A DNA stretch of 64,000 nt from Cruorifilaria tuberocauda (taxonomy: Eukaryota; Nematoda; Chromadorea; Rhabditida; Onchocercidae), in assembly GCA_013365365.1 (NCBI GenBank), contig JABVXU010000017.1, forward strand, positions 124,001 through 188,000, read 5' to 3'. A program made the translations under genes and the position numbers. Under the pieces are notes generated by a model that saw nothing but the letters and a program-made list of their open reading frames with translations, did not search any database and had not been told where the DNA came from. Shown one piece after another: positions 48,454 to 63,200 of this stretch (position 1 is its first letter; the number at the start of each line of letters is the position of its first letter).

Positions 48454-50938
48454 TTAGGAATGAATCATGAATACAGATTTTTGATATCTCAGTATTTCAT
48501 TCATAATAGCTAACATTAATGAAAACACTAAAAGATGGCAAGGAGGAATTTTAAAAAATGACAAATGTGCCATATTAAGCGAAAACTGATTAAAGGAAAT
48601 TTGGAGGTAAAAAATAAGATAATTCAAAACGTGAAAAAGATGAAAGTAAAAAACCGACCGATGATTTAGATAGTGGAATAGTTTGTACAATTGGATACGT
48701 TTTTGAATACCTTTTGTTTCAGGAATGATTTCATGATAAGCGGAATAAACTGTACTACCAAAGCCTCCGAACATTTTCATTATACCAAGTTCATATTCAC
48801 TATGTGCATAAAATGAAGCAGGGTCAAAAATTACTGAAAATATCAGTAATAATAATTAGTTGCATTTGTGTACAGTACTTTTTGATAAGATATGCAGCCA
48901 TACTAGAGTGCTGATAAAATATGCAGTTATAATATCTTTATTGGTATCTTGAATACTGAAGATACTGAGAATTTTATTACAGTAAACTGGTTAAGGAATA
49001 CTGAGAGGTAGTGTGTTTTGATGTTAATTTTTAATAAAGATTATAGGTAACTTATTTTGATGCCTTTTTTTATGACAGAAACAATGAAAATTATTAGTCT
49101 TCTCAGTGTTGACAGAATTAAATTAATATATTGATATAATATCATATATTTAAATGATAATAAGGAAATATATTCTCGCTGTTCACCTGGACCATCCGCA
49201 CAATAACCATAGTTTCCAGATCGTAAATCTCCATGAACGAGAGCTGGAATAATGCGCACAACATCTTTAAAATATATCGCGATTTTTCGTTCCAATTGAG
49301 GCCATGGTGAAAACAAATCTCTGTCACTGTGTTTCTAAAAAAGGAAATTACAATGGAATAACAAGAAATGGTAGAGGAACTTATTGTTTCAAACAAAATT
49401 TCCAAAAAAAACTACTTTTTCTTTTTTGTGTCGATACCATAAAAATAACAGGGATATTTTAGATCAATATTTTATAAACTTACTTCTAATAGCATGTCAA
49501 TTTGATATTTCAAACGATTTCGTGCGAAAAATTCCTAAAGTAACTTGTTAAAGTTTACGGCAACTTATATGTGCAAAATTTATAAAGAAACCGAAAAATA
49601 AGTTTTAAAAACAACTCATTTATTTACAGTCAAGTTAGTTTGATTGCCTCTAAGATTAAATTATTTATCGTCATGATTAGTATTATCTGAAAAAAATTAA
49701 CTGAAACGTGAATTAAAGCATAATGAAACGTTACATAAGCTTAAGTGATTCAAATCTCTGTATATTATAAGGATGTTGAATATTAGTCGATAGCGATACA
49801 TACAAATTTAAATCAAAATTTAAAGCAATATTTTACCACCCAATCGCCACACCAATCATTCATTTGGTGCAATAACCACAAGAAGTTGGTAGGTGAAATC
49901 CAAATTGTATAATTGATTCAGCGGCTTTTTCATGACCACCAACAAAATCACTTGCACGTTCCCTCTCTTTTAATAAATATGCGTTGTGCATATGTAACCT
50001 ATTAATTACTAGATTGGCAGTTAATTGCATAATAGTAAAGGGAAAAATAAGAAAATGCTCAGCTTAATGACTCGAAATTTGCTAATTTCCGGAAATTTAT
50101 TAATTTTAAGCGACAAATAACATGTAACGCTTGCTTTTCTGATTATTTTAACCTACTTATTAAATATTCAGAAAACTTACTATTAAATTCGTGCCAGAAT
50201 AAACAGCAATAGATGCATAACGTAAAAAATAACCAACCGTGCCAAATCTTGACCAAGCTGCGAAGGCTTTGAAGAACCCTATAAGTCAACATATTCCGTA
50301 ATCAAACAATGCTGGTTTTTAACGGATATATTCTTAAAAAATAACTAATCAAAAATAACTAGTAATTTTACTATTTATAATTATTCTTGATTTGAAAGCA
50401 TATTTTAAATTAAATCCTCTAAACTATATAAATGAAAAATTTTAAATACCTTGATTGGTTTTGGTACCGTATTGTTTTCGCACGATGTATAGCTTCCAGA
50501 CTTACGAATTCTCCATCAGCTTAGCCTTTAATACTATTACAGTGCGATTGTTACGGATGAGTGAAATGTGAAAATTAAAAACAAAGGAACATACGGATAA
50601 CTTATTATTAGTAATAGTAGTACTAGAATAAAACATTTTTTATGGAGTGTTTTAAAGTGAAGAACAATTCAAAAATATAAAAAAGTAAGAAGCAAAATAA
50701 GAAAAATAAGGCAAACCTTAATTCAGCTCTTGAAATTCACTCAATTTAAATTATTGTTACTTACTAAAGAGCAGGCAAATCTATTAAAGAAAAAAAATTT
50801 ACATTTTCACGGTCACTAAATTTGATGAATAGATCGCCAATATCTGAATGATAACACTTTGCTAATACATTCAATGTCTGTGTCACCGAACGATTCGAGA
50901 GTTTTTAATCCCAATTGTTTTCGTATTATTTCTTCCAT
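48454..50938 (-). pseudogene. FN3KRP: Ketosamine-3-kinase (FN3KRP) gene with three apparent frame breaks
   Basis: The family phosphorylates sugar-modified amines on proteins so that they can be removed. The order of motifs is complete: MEEIIRKQLGLKTLESFGD (start 50938), YHSDIGDLFIKFSDREN, GEFVSLEAIHRAKTI (about 50515), LGQDLARLHMHNAYLLKERE across an intron, IIQFGFHLPTSCGY (about 49890), QMNDWCGDWV, FFARNRLKYQIDMLLE, IPALVHGDLRSGNYGYCADG (about 49230), [20 protein letters not shown] and YKLFHYLNH (about 48690). The frame changes within conserved sequence near 50857, 50468 and 49873; the last two look like single-base losses in GG and TT runs. The catalytic HGDLW has become HGDLR. Splice sites are otherwise good and the last exon is uncertain. 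Either a recently decayed gene or assembly errors; neighbouring genes show no such errors. Confidence 0.7.
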
Positions 50939-53180
50939 TTAAATTTTACTACAAAAAAACAGTTACCTATAAAATTCTAAAAAAAATTGTATGATCGGTA
51001 GGTTGAAGATAGTTTTGCCGCAGTCTTTATTAATTTCCCAAATTCTTCCGAATTGTGGTTTTTGATAAGATCCTAATTTAGAATTTATATGCACATTTTC
51101 TTGATAGCAAATTGCACTGAAATGTCGTATAAGCCATCCTTTCCTTTGGGCGAAAAATTCATTCAATTCATGCATAGAGAATTTCCAGAGATTTATCATA
51201 AAATAATTTTGAAGGATTTCATCACTGAGTTAATATAATATATATTCTAAATTCTCTAGTAACCAATAAAAATTTTTCTCTATGATCAATAAATAATCTA
51301 AACAGGTTTTTGAATTTGAAATCCGAACGAACATAAAACGATATATTTTGAATTCCCGTTTCAATATAATGGAGTATATATTTCCTATCATCTTGAGGTA
51401 AAAAGTAAAAGAAAAAGATTCCAGTAAATGATTAGGAAGACGTAGTGGAAAAATAACTATGTTTTCTATTAAAAGTCGAAAAGGCCGACGAGATTATGTA
51501 TTTAAATTCTAATTTACTTATAAATTTTTTATAATCCTCTTACTTTTCGTTAATGTCAGCTTCAAATGAGATGTTTCTTCATCTCTCCAAAGAGTACCTC
51601 AAGAAACATTGGAGGTTATCACACTTTGCACCTGAATTAAATCTGGTCCACGCAGTTTGTAAATTTGTGCTCATCTATTGAATTAATTGACAGGTGCGAT
51701 ATTAACAATTTCATCTAACGAAACATAAAAGAGAAATGGTATAATTAGCTCATTCCACATCCGCAGACTTTTATTGGATATTGTTCATCGATTCAGTATT
51801 TCATCGCTATACATCAGACATGTCAAATGATGAGATGATGCAGGTTAAAGTGAAAAACTAAATTATCCTTTCCATTTGTCTTAAATAGATTAACAGTTAG
51901 TAAAAAAAGACATCACCACTGTCTTTCACGTATCAATTTGTGATTTAATTTTACTGAGTAACATTTCAGGGAGTTGTTAGAAGGGAAAACTTCATATGAT
52001 GAAGTAGAAAATGCCGAACAAATAAAAGTTTCTCTTTAAACTAAACATCTGGAAAATCCAAATGGCATTACGAGGTTTAGACTGATTTGATAATGCAAAC
52101 GACAAAATTTGATGCTAAACTAAACACTAAAACTAGACTGACGGACAAGAAATATCAATCCATACATTTATCATCTAAACTTTTAAAGTTTGGATGATGC
52201 TGAAGAATGACAATGGATTGAATTGAATAACTATTTAAACATATCGGAAAGCGGTCACTGTCTAGTACCACCTTCCAAATGCATTAAGCTTTTACTAAAT
52301 TAGATTTAATCGAGCTATCCACTTATCCATCACTGACATTATTTTGAACTTAATGTTCAGTGGTAATTATTGGTATTTGAATATTTGCAAGAGAAGGCAT
52401 TATAACATTAAGGTAAAGTAATGAACTGTAAGATGGAACAAAGACGACTGTTCGACGTCATCAGCTGCGACAGGTTGAAGTCAATAAGCATTCCAAGCAC
52501 CGCATATGTCCCACAGCTTACTTAGTTTACGTTAAGTTCACTTTCCAAACATCTCTAAAAGAATGACCTCTTGCATTCCTTGCTCTCCTCTTCTTTCTTT
52601 TCTTCTCCTCACATATTGTCCAGAATAGAGAAACAAGCTTCCGCAAATAAACTTCTATGCTAAAATGAAACCAGAAAACCGGATCCAGCTGAGCCTATAA
52701 AGTATTTCACGGTTCTCTGGTCAAAGTTCTTCAATGGTGATTATCTTGTTACCTTTTTTCAAATCACTTCCAGGTAAGCAATCAGTTCCATTCAGGTTTA
52801 TCAGTTCCACTCAAAGCACCCACAGTGCAAACAACCTCTTCCTGGACTGTTTGTACTTTTGCATAAGTTGTGACTTGAATCGAACTTGATAAATAGTACA
52901 TAATATCAAAACAGATATAGGTATGAAGAATTGAATGAAGACGTTAAGACTGGAACAGATATAAGTTAAAATTGATATTGACAATCACTGGTTGAAATTA
53001 TATTTGGAAAAGGAAAAAGAAATTTTACCAAGCCTAAATGGGCAAATCGTAACGCTATTTCTTCGTTCTATTTTATCATTTCACTTTCAATATAAAAAAT
53101 CAATATATATTTCAGTTATTAAACAGTCAGCTTTCATGCGTGCTGCAGGCGTGATGCGTGAAGGTAGCTAACAGGTTACA
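50939..53180. other. Long intergenic region
   Basis: 2.2 kb between two divergent genes. A 78-codon minus-strand frame at 51199-50963 begins MINLWKFSMHELNEFFAQRK but lacks splice context or recognisable family. Nothing else supported. The last few hundred bases probably hold SNX13 upstream sequence. Confidence 0.4.
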
Positions 53181-56100
53181 ATGTCTTCTATATTCTACTT
53201 ATTGCTGGGAACGGTACTTTTCCTTACATCATTCGGCATTTCTGGCTTGTGCATCTTCCTATCGCTTCTGTTTGGCCTTATTTTCGGGTACTCATCATTT
53301 CTTCTTCAACTGTCAAAAAGTTGATAGTTATGTGAATTTGATAGTCCACATCTTTTTTTCTTTCTACTTGTTTATTATTTTTATGTACTGAACATTATTA
53401 TAATAAAAATTTGATTTCCTCCAGACTGTTTATGACCACTCTCAATTATGGTCACGAAGTATCGGATAAGGATTTAAGTGAAATGAATGAGATCACTAAG
53501 AAATTCCGTTTCTTAGTTGGACACCAAGAATATCTAGCAAATCGCGGACGTTTCTCCGAGAACACTTATTACGAACAGAAGCAGTCTATGACGAATTCAG
53601 ACACTATCGATGGTATACTTGAACAGGTGAAAAAATGACAGAAATTGCTGCACAATTGATCCTAACACATTTTGCAAACTATATATAACGCTCAACCACC
53701 CGATCAAAAAATAAATAAATTCAAATAAAATTTGTTGAAGAATTGACTTTTGATTTCTTTGCAAGATGCTGTCTTATGTAATACGAGATTTCGTTGATTC
53801 GTGGTATAGCAGTTTAACACCGGATCATCATTTTAAAGAAAGTCTAAAACGAAGTGCTAGGCGAACTATTGCTGCTTTTTCCCAGTGGTATGTTTTTTTT
53901 CTGTTTTTCTTATTTTCCATATCGTTCACAACATCTGGTTGAAAATTAATAATGCCTGTAAACTAATTTTGTATCCTTTAGCTTTGCTGAGTTTGTCAGA
54001 GGGTTTTAAATCCTGTGCTATTTTATAATTCTTTTCTTCACCATTTTAGTGTTCAAAAAGTAGATTTTGTGCCTCTTTTAACTCAACATGTTGTCGATGA
54101 TATTGCTTCACATTTCCGCTTGTATCGCAGAGCTAAGGTGAGCTTTAGTATTTCTAAATGGGGTGCATAAATTAAATGATTTATCATTTCATAACCGTGT
54201 TCTGATATATTACGGGCATTTATTTTCTGAAGATGAGGAATAATATTTGGATGCGAACTATAAGTGAATCAAATCCTCATTAATATATGCATACTGTATA
54301 CTTTAGCACTATTTTTGCTTATGCCCATTTGTTCAAAGCCTTACTAATTAAAAAATAAGCGAACTCGTAAGTTTTATCCTTGATAGGCTTTAACTGCAAA
54401 TATTATCTTTGGCGTTATCCAGACTGAAACTTCTGTATGTTTTATTTCAGGAACGTGCGCAGCTTCATTACGGTAAAAATTACACAACGGATGAGTTGGA
54501 AACAGTATTTTTTGATTTAGAATTAGAAATGGAAAAATGTTATTGCAGGGATCTTGTTTCCACTTGTTCACATTATGAAAATGGTATGTGTTTGTTTGCA
54601 TTTTTCAGTCACAAATTAAGGGATATATTGTTCTTTTTTTTTGTTGCAGCATATTTTCATGATGTCGCCGATATTCTGTTGTACCTTTTGACACCCTCTG
54701 AAGATTTTCGTTCTCGGCCGTTTCGGTTCCTTCTTCGAGAAATATATGTTAAACGTATTATGCTACCCTTTTTCGATATGCTTAGTGATCCTGATTTCAT
54801 TAATCACAGCATAATTTGGTTGGTAAGCCGTTTTATTTTTTCTTAAAAATCAAATACTTTTTTTTCGTTGCATCAAATAATCTAAAAGAGATCACTCATT
54901 CGTTTCAGCTTAGTGAAATAAATTTGAAACCAGAAGATTTTATTACAACACTTGAAACTATTGACAATGTGAAGGTACTGGATGCTGTATTGGATTCACT
55001 TTCTGAGGAAGCATCACATCTGCGAACCAAAGATTCCGGTGGTGAACAAGGTCTCCGCTTTTCATTACCTAATTTGAGGATATAAATTAAAAATGTGGTC
55101 AAAAGAAGGAGAAACTATGAAAGCTGCGGATTTTATGTGCATTTTTTTCGTAATATTTTATTTAATAGTTATCAATCTATCATATATAGTTATCTATAGT
55201 TTTCCGAAAATTCATTTTATTCGGCAAAAGTCCTTCAGGCTTTTTGGTAAAACAACAGCTCACTAGTGTTGATTATGCAATAAATATTATAAAACGACGA
55301 ATGGATGTTCTAGCAGCTGCTAAAGTTGAAAACAGCTTAGAAGAGGTTTTTTCTTTTCTCACACCAAATAGTATTTTCACAAAAAATTTTATTTGAACTG
55401 ACTTATTAAACTGAAGCGACTTGTAATGCTGCAATCCTTGTTGATCTTATTCTTATCATTTTTGGGGTTTAGTTTGATATTCGCAGATACTAATGATGTC
55501 AAAAAATGAACCAATAAAATTATAGGCAGCGAGAAAGTTGTCGATAATTAATTCTTCTCTTGTACAATTGCCAATTCACGTTGTATTATCGAATAACACA
55601 GCAGTTATGTATTTCGCTGATTTTCTTGCATCTGTTGGGGGACAAGCTTTAATCGATTGTTATTTAGCTGTCGAGGTAAATTATTTATGTAAAATTAATG
55701 TAAGACATTATGAATCTGTGGTCATTTAAATTTTTTCGTTGAAAAATAGCAATTTTATGATTGCAGTGTTGGGCAAAAAAGTGATGTTGGAGTATTACTA
55801 CAATTTGCTAAAGTTTATTAAATTTTTGGTAGGGCTTTAAAGTATCCGTGGAGCATCAGTTACGAGGACTTGCTGTGGGTGAAACTCTTGAAAGTGATGC
55901 TTATGAAACAGTCAAGGAGGCTGCCAGTTTTCTTTATCAACAATATTTATCGCATGAGGTTACTAGTTTCGTCTCTACTATAGTAATTTTGATTTGGTTA
56001 GATACCAAAATCATTTTATTAAATTGTCACTGTACTTGCTTCTAGTACTAAAATTTTAATTACACTATAATAAATTAGCTTTCAACATTATTGAGATCAA

Positions 56101-59100
56101 CATCATTCTGGATGGTGTCACCGTTGTCGTAAACTTCTCATATATATTCAGGCAGTTACACGGGTTTCACTAGACGACGTTATAGTGAAGAAATTATTAA
56201 TGCGCATTCGAAACGACGATCCTCCTGACTTGTGGTTCGAACAAGTGCAAGCAAAGATTGTAGATATTTTGCGAACGGTTTTTTTTTCGAAATTTATTTT
56301 TTAGTTGTAATGTTTCGGACTTTACTTCTGATTGCTATCGATTTAGATGATGCTGATAATAATTAACATTTGGAATTCATTAAATGTACAAATCATTTGT
56401 CTAATAGTTTATCTTTTATTAAGCTAATCATAACGGAGAGAAAAGAATATGTGAAGGAATTATGATTATCAAGTCTTAATGGCTGCGTTTGATTATATTA
56501 TAGGACGAGCGCTTTTACGATTCTTTCAAAAAAAGCTCGACATATATAAAAATGTTAAATGAACTTGGGCTAAGTGAAGATATCAGTTGTCTAGCAACAG
56601 TTTCACAGTATAACGGTGAAAACAATATCAAGTCAACTGTCGTACCCACAGTATCTGAAGCTAAGGTTTCCTTTCGACAAGTCATATTTATTAGAAGGTG
56701 GATATTTGTAAAATTTTTGTTTTATCAAAGCAAAACAATATTATGTTAATAATTTATGTAATAAATCGAAATTAATTAAAAACAACAACTTTATCAATTT
56801 TATAATAATTTGATAATTATAATTAGAACCTAACAGTTTAAAAAGTTATATAAATTCATGCTTTAAGATTCTGAGTGACATTGATGGGTTGAAGCATAAA
56901 CATGTAGGAATGCATGTTGTCGTTGAAACACTTGGTATTGGCCAGCAAGGGAAGCACTCTTTTGCTCTTTACAATGTACGCGTTTCACGAATCGATACAA
57001 CGGGAAAGCAGAATAGCACTTGGAACGTTCTCCGACGGTATTCTGATTTTCATACGCTCAATTCACTCATACAATCTCGTGTACGTGGAACATTTTAATT
57101 TTTGACAAATGATTAAGTTTCATTTTGACTTCAATTAATTTTATTTTGAGATTTCTTCGTCTCTATCATATTCAACTAGCTTAAAATAAGGAAAGATAAA
57201 ATTTCTCTTTGCTTATAAAGTGCATTATCTAGCAGATAATAAGGATTGCGGTTTAAGTAATATATTAACCCTCATCTTTTTTGATTAAACTTATCCTATC
57301 ATTGAAAGCTGGAAATTCAATTTGCATAAAAGCATATAGTATTCATACAATGTTACGTTTCTTGTATAATACTTCATTTGATAAAGACTAGTTATATAAT
57401 TAACATTAATAGTTTTTAAACTGTTTTTTAGTTTCCAAAGCTTAGCAATCTGTGTTTCCCAGGAAAGAAGACATTCAATAATCTCGACTCACGTTTTCTC
57501 GAAAAAAGGACCAAAGCACTCAACAGCTACATGACGGTTCGTTTTAGTATTCAATTTCACTTCGAAAATTCGAATTGAATTCAAAAGTGAAATTAAGTCT
57601 TTGTGATAGTTGGTTATTTCTGACAAGGGAGCTTTCGTATTTGCTTTTTCTATTTTTTGTTGATCTCATCTCACTGAAGTATGAATTTAGAGTATCTTGC
57701 AACCATCAGTTCTGGAAGCTAATGCGGATTTAGAAACACTTATATTTGATTTTCTCAGCATGAAAGATTATATCGGCGAGAGAGAAGGCTTCCCAAAAAA
57801 GGTATTCATTATTGAAATTTCTATAAATTAGGAAATTTTCTTATAGCTCAACTTAAATAGTGTTTTAACAGGTTATGAGTGCGGTATTTGAGCCATTAAA
57901 AAGTGGTGTACGAGCTTTTGGAAATGCTGTTACAGCTGTGCCTGATACAGTTTATGATGGAGTAACTCGTGTAGGTGATGGTATTAATAAAGCTGCAAAA
58001 CAGATCATCGATTTTCAATCGACACAAGTATCTGTTAATGTTTAATTATAATATGACATTTTGGATACGTTTTCGAATCATTTCTATTCTACATAAATAA
58101 AAGTATCTCTACAAAATTTAAAATAATTTCATTTATTACAGAACAGTAGCCAATTTGCAGCTTCTCGGATGTTCAAAGTTTCTTATATCTCATTTTAAAT
58201 GATTTTTTGCAGAATTTAAATGGTTTGTCCAATAAAAAGGATGATTTGAGTCGTGTAGCGGCTGTTTACAATGACCAGGTACGTACTGTGCAAATAACGC
58301 TTTTTTAATCTCTAATATATTGATGCACGATTATTCAGTTTACCTTTTTAATAGGAAAGAAAACATTTGCTTTACTGAAATATTTAGATAATGCTTTCAA
58401 AATACTAATTGTTTTAGATTAATAATATCAATTCAATTCAGTAAAGAAACATTTTAGCAATGGATGGAAAGTATACCTTTACGAGTGCTCGTACTTTTGA
58501 TTGGTGAAGTATTCGGTGTACGTTCTCGAAATGCTTGGTTTCGAAGAAGATTAGTGGCTCTGTTAAATCAGTTTGTTCATGCAACAATGGGTTCCTCATT
58601 AAATCGTAAAATTATTGACATCGTACAGTGGTTAACGTCAAAACAACAGGTTGCTCAATATCTCGCCGCATTAAGGTATGAATGTTCGCATTTCGTTTTT
58701 CAATACTGCTGACTGTTTTTGGTTTTAAATTAAAATTTATATTATTGTGAATAAACTTTAGTTTACTACAAAATGTTATTTTAAATACTATTTTAGTATG
58801 GAAATTATATTTTAATATTTTTTCTTTAGGATTTCCATAATTTTCATCTTTATACATCCAAATTTGTAGAAATGCATTATGGCCTGATGGAAAATGGGCA
58901 CAGAGTAGTAAATGTCGTTCAGAAGGCGAACGGTTTAGGACATGCATTCTGGCAAGAGCCCATATGTTGAGCGCTTTACCAGACGAATTACGGCTGTTTA
59001 TAGGAGCTGAAACCACAAACAGAGGAATTGCAAACGTTTCCGAAGTATTTCAAAATAGTCGACTCAATCGACGGCTTCTTTATGTCATTTTTGAAAGACT

Positions 59101-59191
59101 TCTTGCGAGCTTTTTTCCGGACAATCATTTCGAAAAGATCTTCCCCCAATTACACGCCAAAAGTCCACGTTCAAAGCCTTTTCATATTTAG
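53181..59191 (+). CDS. SNX13: Sorting nexin 13-type protein (TM-PXA-RGS-PX-nexin C)
   Basis: A membrane-anchored sorting nexin that binds phosphoinositides and, in animals, can act on G-alpha and at ER-endosome or lipid droplet contacts. Exon 1 from 53181 has two hydrophobic segments (IFYLLLGTVLFLTSF, LCIFLSLLFGLIFG) and joins in phase to LFMTTLNYGHEVSDKD. The PXA domain is at about 53766-55080 (VIRDFVDSWYSSLTPD, ILLYLLTPSEDFRSRPFRFL, KRIMLPFFDMLSDPDFIN). The RGS domain is at about 55525-56540 (FLASVGGQALIDCYLAVE, SLDDVIVKKLLMRIRNDD). The PX domain is at about 56872-57535 (YNVRVSRID, WNVLRRYSDFHTLNSLI, FPGKKTFNN). The nexin C domain is at about 58460-59191 (WMESIPLRVLVLLIGEVFG, WFRRRLVALLNQFVHATMGS, LLASFFPDNHFEKIFPQLHA). 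About 18 exons, all intact as far as read. Confidence 0.9.
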
Positions 59192-60289
59192 CATTTGAAC
59201 AACAAACATTTTCCGCTTCTGTTCGAAAATATAAAATTCAGGTTTAGTAGGATTAAATATGTCTACAGTTGCGTAATCGATTTCATGTAAGAGTCCTTCA
59301 GAAAAATCTACGGAATTTGTGCCTAATATCCTTTATCCTCATCGCATTAAATGAAAGCTAGGCTACGATGGAATTCGGTCCATAAGAAAGAAATTATGCC
59401 ACACTCCGATTGAGCAGTGGTATGCACAAAGACGTTACAATCATATTCACATCTGTTTTTTATTCTATATAATCGGCTCACAAAAACTCAGTTTATCATT
59501 TTGTTGATCTCATTTATATGGGTTTGTACGTTTATAAGACATTATTCATCATCTTTTGATTTTAATTTAGCTTTTCATATTTGCTTATCATTTTGATTTT
59601 ATTAATTTTAGTTTTGTGTTATTCCTGTCTTTTTATTCTTCAAATATATCGGTCTTTTCCAAATGCTACCTACATAATTTTGTTTTAACAAGCGCATAAA
59701 ACAAGATAGTAATTGTTATAATATAAAAAATTTTCAACATGTGGTTACTATGATGATATCGAATGCTGGGACTAATTTCTTTGAAAATAATAATGAAATT
59801 AGCAAAATTTGTTATGTAAAGTTTTCTTTTTCTATTTACTCCTACAGCATACTTTAAACTTAATCCGAATAGAAGTATCTTTTTAAGGTAGTTATCTCCA
59901 ATGAAATTCTGCTTTTCTTCATTATGAGATATTCTATTTAGAATAAAACTTTGTTTGTTATGCAATTACCATGAAATAACCTGGACTGTACCACTATTAA
60001 TTAAATTTGAGAGGTTAGTGTTTTTTTCCAATGACTCCAGTAATTCGTAAAAATTCGGTGCAAAAGATCATTTTGATCAACCTAACCACCATTATCGATT
60101 ATGAACTGTCAGAAAATTCATTCCCATATATAAAATATTGCAGAAGTACATGGTTTATAACAAACATTCAAAAAGAAATTACTACTACCCGTTTATACTT
60201 CCATATATGGTATTTTTTCTAGAAAAAGTATTGATAAAATACGGAAGAGAAATTAATATTTTGTTAAAATAATATATAAAGAGTTTCTA
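59192..60289. other. Convergent 3' region
   Basis: About 1.1 kb between the ends of SNX13 and the kelch gene. No coding exon seen. Confidence 0.4.
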
Positions 60290-63200
60290 TTAGCATGTCT
60301 CTAGTATCTTTAACAAGTTGTATTTTTTGAAATATTCTATATCCATGTGAAGTGCTTGATAACCTCTAGATAAAATATAACGAGCCCATGCAAAATTCAG
60401 CTGTAAAGGAGAAGGTAGCATACTGACTTCCTTAACTACTGGATACAAAACATCTGAGCAAATCGTCAACAAAGGAAGCGGTTCCATCCGTTTTTTCAGA
60501 ACACCTCTAATTTTGATGTGTTCTTCCAACGCATCTGTTCCACCACATACTAAAATCGAGAATAAATAATATATTGGAATTAGTTATTACAACATTCTGA
60601 TTGCCCAAATCATTGCTTCAGTTAAATATCTTCCTGATATTACAGTATTAAGTGGAAGTATCATACCTCCCAACGCAAATACTAGCTAAGCGACGAAAGA
60701 GGTCCGAAGTGCTATAAGTCCGAAAAATTCTTTTGAAGTCACTCATTGATTAAGCGTATATAATAGTTTAAGTCATCAGTTTTCAAGTCCAACAGTTTCT
60801 TAATTGTTTGGCCCTTCTGAAAGTTATGCTGAAAAATGAAAATTTGTAAAAAGCAAGAAATCTCGCCGAATAATTGTCCTTCAATAACAGCTCCCGTATG
60901 CCACAATCTGCAGCATCTCGCTTCATGCTCAGTATCCATTTTGGTCCAAGTTCCTACATAACGCCCGTCATTTTTGTTTACTTCTATCCTCCAGAAATCA
61001 GACAACGCCCGAGCGTCATTTGAATATCCACCGTAAACCAAAGCCTGATTTGGAAATAGTGTATTGAGTGAGCACCACGTTCTACCTTCTGGTTCGTTCA
61101 TTCCCGTGACATTACTGAAACTTTTATTCTAAAATATGAAGATGTGAGTGTTAGAATACGACATCAAAAGTTTTACATGAACTGCTCAGGAATCAGTGAA
61201 ACTCTACATTTGTGTCCAAATGAGGGATGACAGATCAAGTAGGTATAAATCATTTAGTCGTTGATTTTTGTTTCGTCCACCAAAAAGTAGAATACTGTCA
61301 AATCTTTCAAGAAACGTGCTTGAAGATGCTGCACGAGCCGAAGGTACCGTTCCTCCAACTCTAAAATTGTACGAAGATGAACGATGTAAAAAAACTAAAT
61401 TGGTTTCGACGAAGAACTTCTTCTGATATGTTTTTAATAATAAGGAAGAAGTTATACATAATAAATTCTGCCAAATTGTAATCCAAATTTCAAAATTATG
61501 AAACAAGGAATCTCTTCCTATGGTTTAAAAATACCTCCTGACTACTTTTTACAATAAACAAGATATACCAAATCGACTTACTTTGCAAGAGTCCAGCTGA
61601 ATTGTTTTCTTGGGTCAGGATCAAAAATCAGCAGTTGGTTATTCCAGTAAAAGGGACTGGTTTCATCAGCAACAAATTCTCCCACATCTCTCAAGTACAG
61701 CGCCGGATTTGGCATATCGAAAGGACGAGGTCCATACCCACCAAAGTAATAACATCTAAAAAAACAAACTCTTTACCATGTTCTTTGATACTTCTGGTAT
61801 CTCCAGATCGATGAAAATGACCTTCTATGACTAAATTTCCTTGCAATGAAACCCAAAGAATACAGAAAACTTCTGTCTTAACTAACAAATACTTCCCTTT
61901 TTGACGAGTTGAATTAGATTTTCAGAAGAAAAATCTAAATTAAACCTTAATTTTAATAGTTACAAATGTTACTTTGTCATATAATTTACTGAATTCGACT
62001 GTAAAAACCGTTTTTGTTTTAATAAAAAATGCAGTGATTTGCTGAAAATTAATACCACTGCATAAACTTAAGCTAGTTCGTATGGAGAACTCTAACTTTT
62101 TCTTATAACACCATCCAGCCATTTTATCTCGAGGTGTTGGTATGAGGCTATCATCGTCAGTAACAATCAATGACCATCGTTCTTGTACCAAATCCAAAAC
62201 ATACATGGCCGATGAATGACCTTCCAGAATATTATTGGGAGTTGCTGCAAAATTTTCTCTATAGTATATAATATTTCAGTGCAGCAATAAGTACTGTAAC
62301 TTGATGTCTCTTAAAAGATTGATTTATTTGAAGTATGGAATCGAGAAATGCAACATATCTTGCAGGTCACAATAATTAATTATCTATGGAAAAATTAAGA
62401 TGGACGAAGAATTAACGGACATCAAATCACACTGTGTTACTGTAACAGAAAAATTCAGATGACCAAAATATGAAATTTACGTATCCACTACTTTAACAGT
62501 AAGCTGAAATAAACGAACGGAATCAACGACTAATTGGCTATCTAATGTTCAGTTTCATTTTGAGCAGACCATCTATTCAAGGAAGTCGAGAGCATTAAAT
62601 GCAAAACGGATGCGAATCATATTTTTTTACTTATTTCTATTTATTTATTTTTTTACTTATTTTTTATTTATTATTATTTATTTCTTATTATTTCACTGAA
62701 TTTACATCAATTGTAAGCGGTTTTATAATGAACTAGATGATCATATCATGAAAAATATTTTACTGCTTCCGAAATCTAATTTACCCAAGAAAAAAAGCAT
62801 GCTAATTGCGTCTCGGAAATGATTTCAAAGCAGGGACCGTAGCAAGCTTTTAGTTGTTTGCTGCATTATTGCACAAATTCCTTCTTACCCATTTGATGAG
62901 CTCATTCGAAACAGGAACCAACACTTACAGCGTCGGACGTAGCCACCAAAAATGAAAATATAAGAGCCACACAATATAGCGCAAGCCCCACTAGTGGATG
63001 GAGGTACATCGCCATGTGGAACATGATAAAGTATCCTGAAATAGTGAACCGTCCATAATTTTTAACCGAAGAAGAAAAGAAGTAAATACTTCAATCATGA
63101 AAATATAACAGTAAACAAAACGAACCACTTCACATCATTAGAGCCGGTCAAGAAACCAGCGGGTAATATGTATAGAAATGTGGATGAACGATAACGGAAA

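Noticed and set aside
50963..51199. 78-codon open frame beginning MINLWKFSMHELNEF
   Set aside because: No splice context, no recognisable domain, and length is within what AT-rich noncoding DNA yields.
62625..62700. T-rich tract with TATTTATT repeats in a kelch-gene intron as a regulatory AU-rich element
   Set aside because: It is intronic low-complexity sequence, not in a 3' untranslated region.
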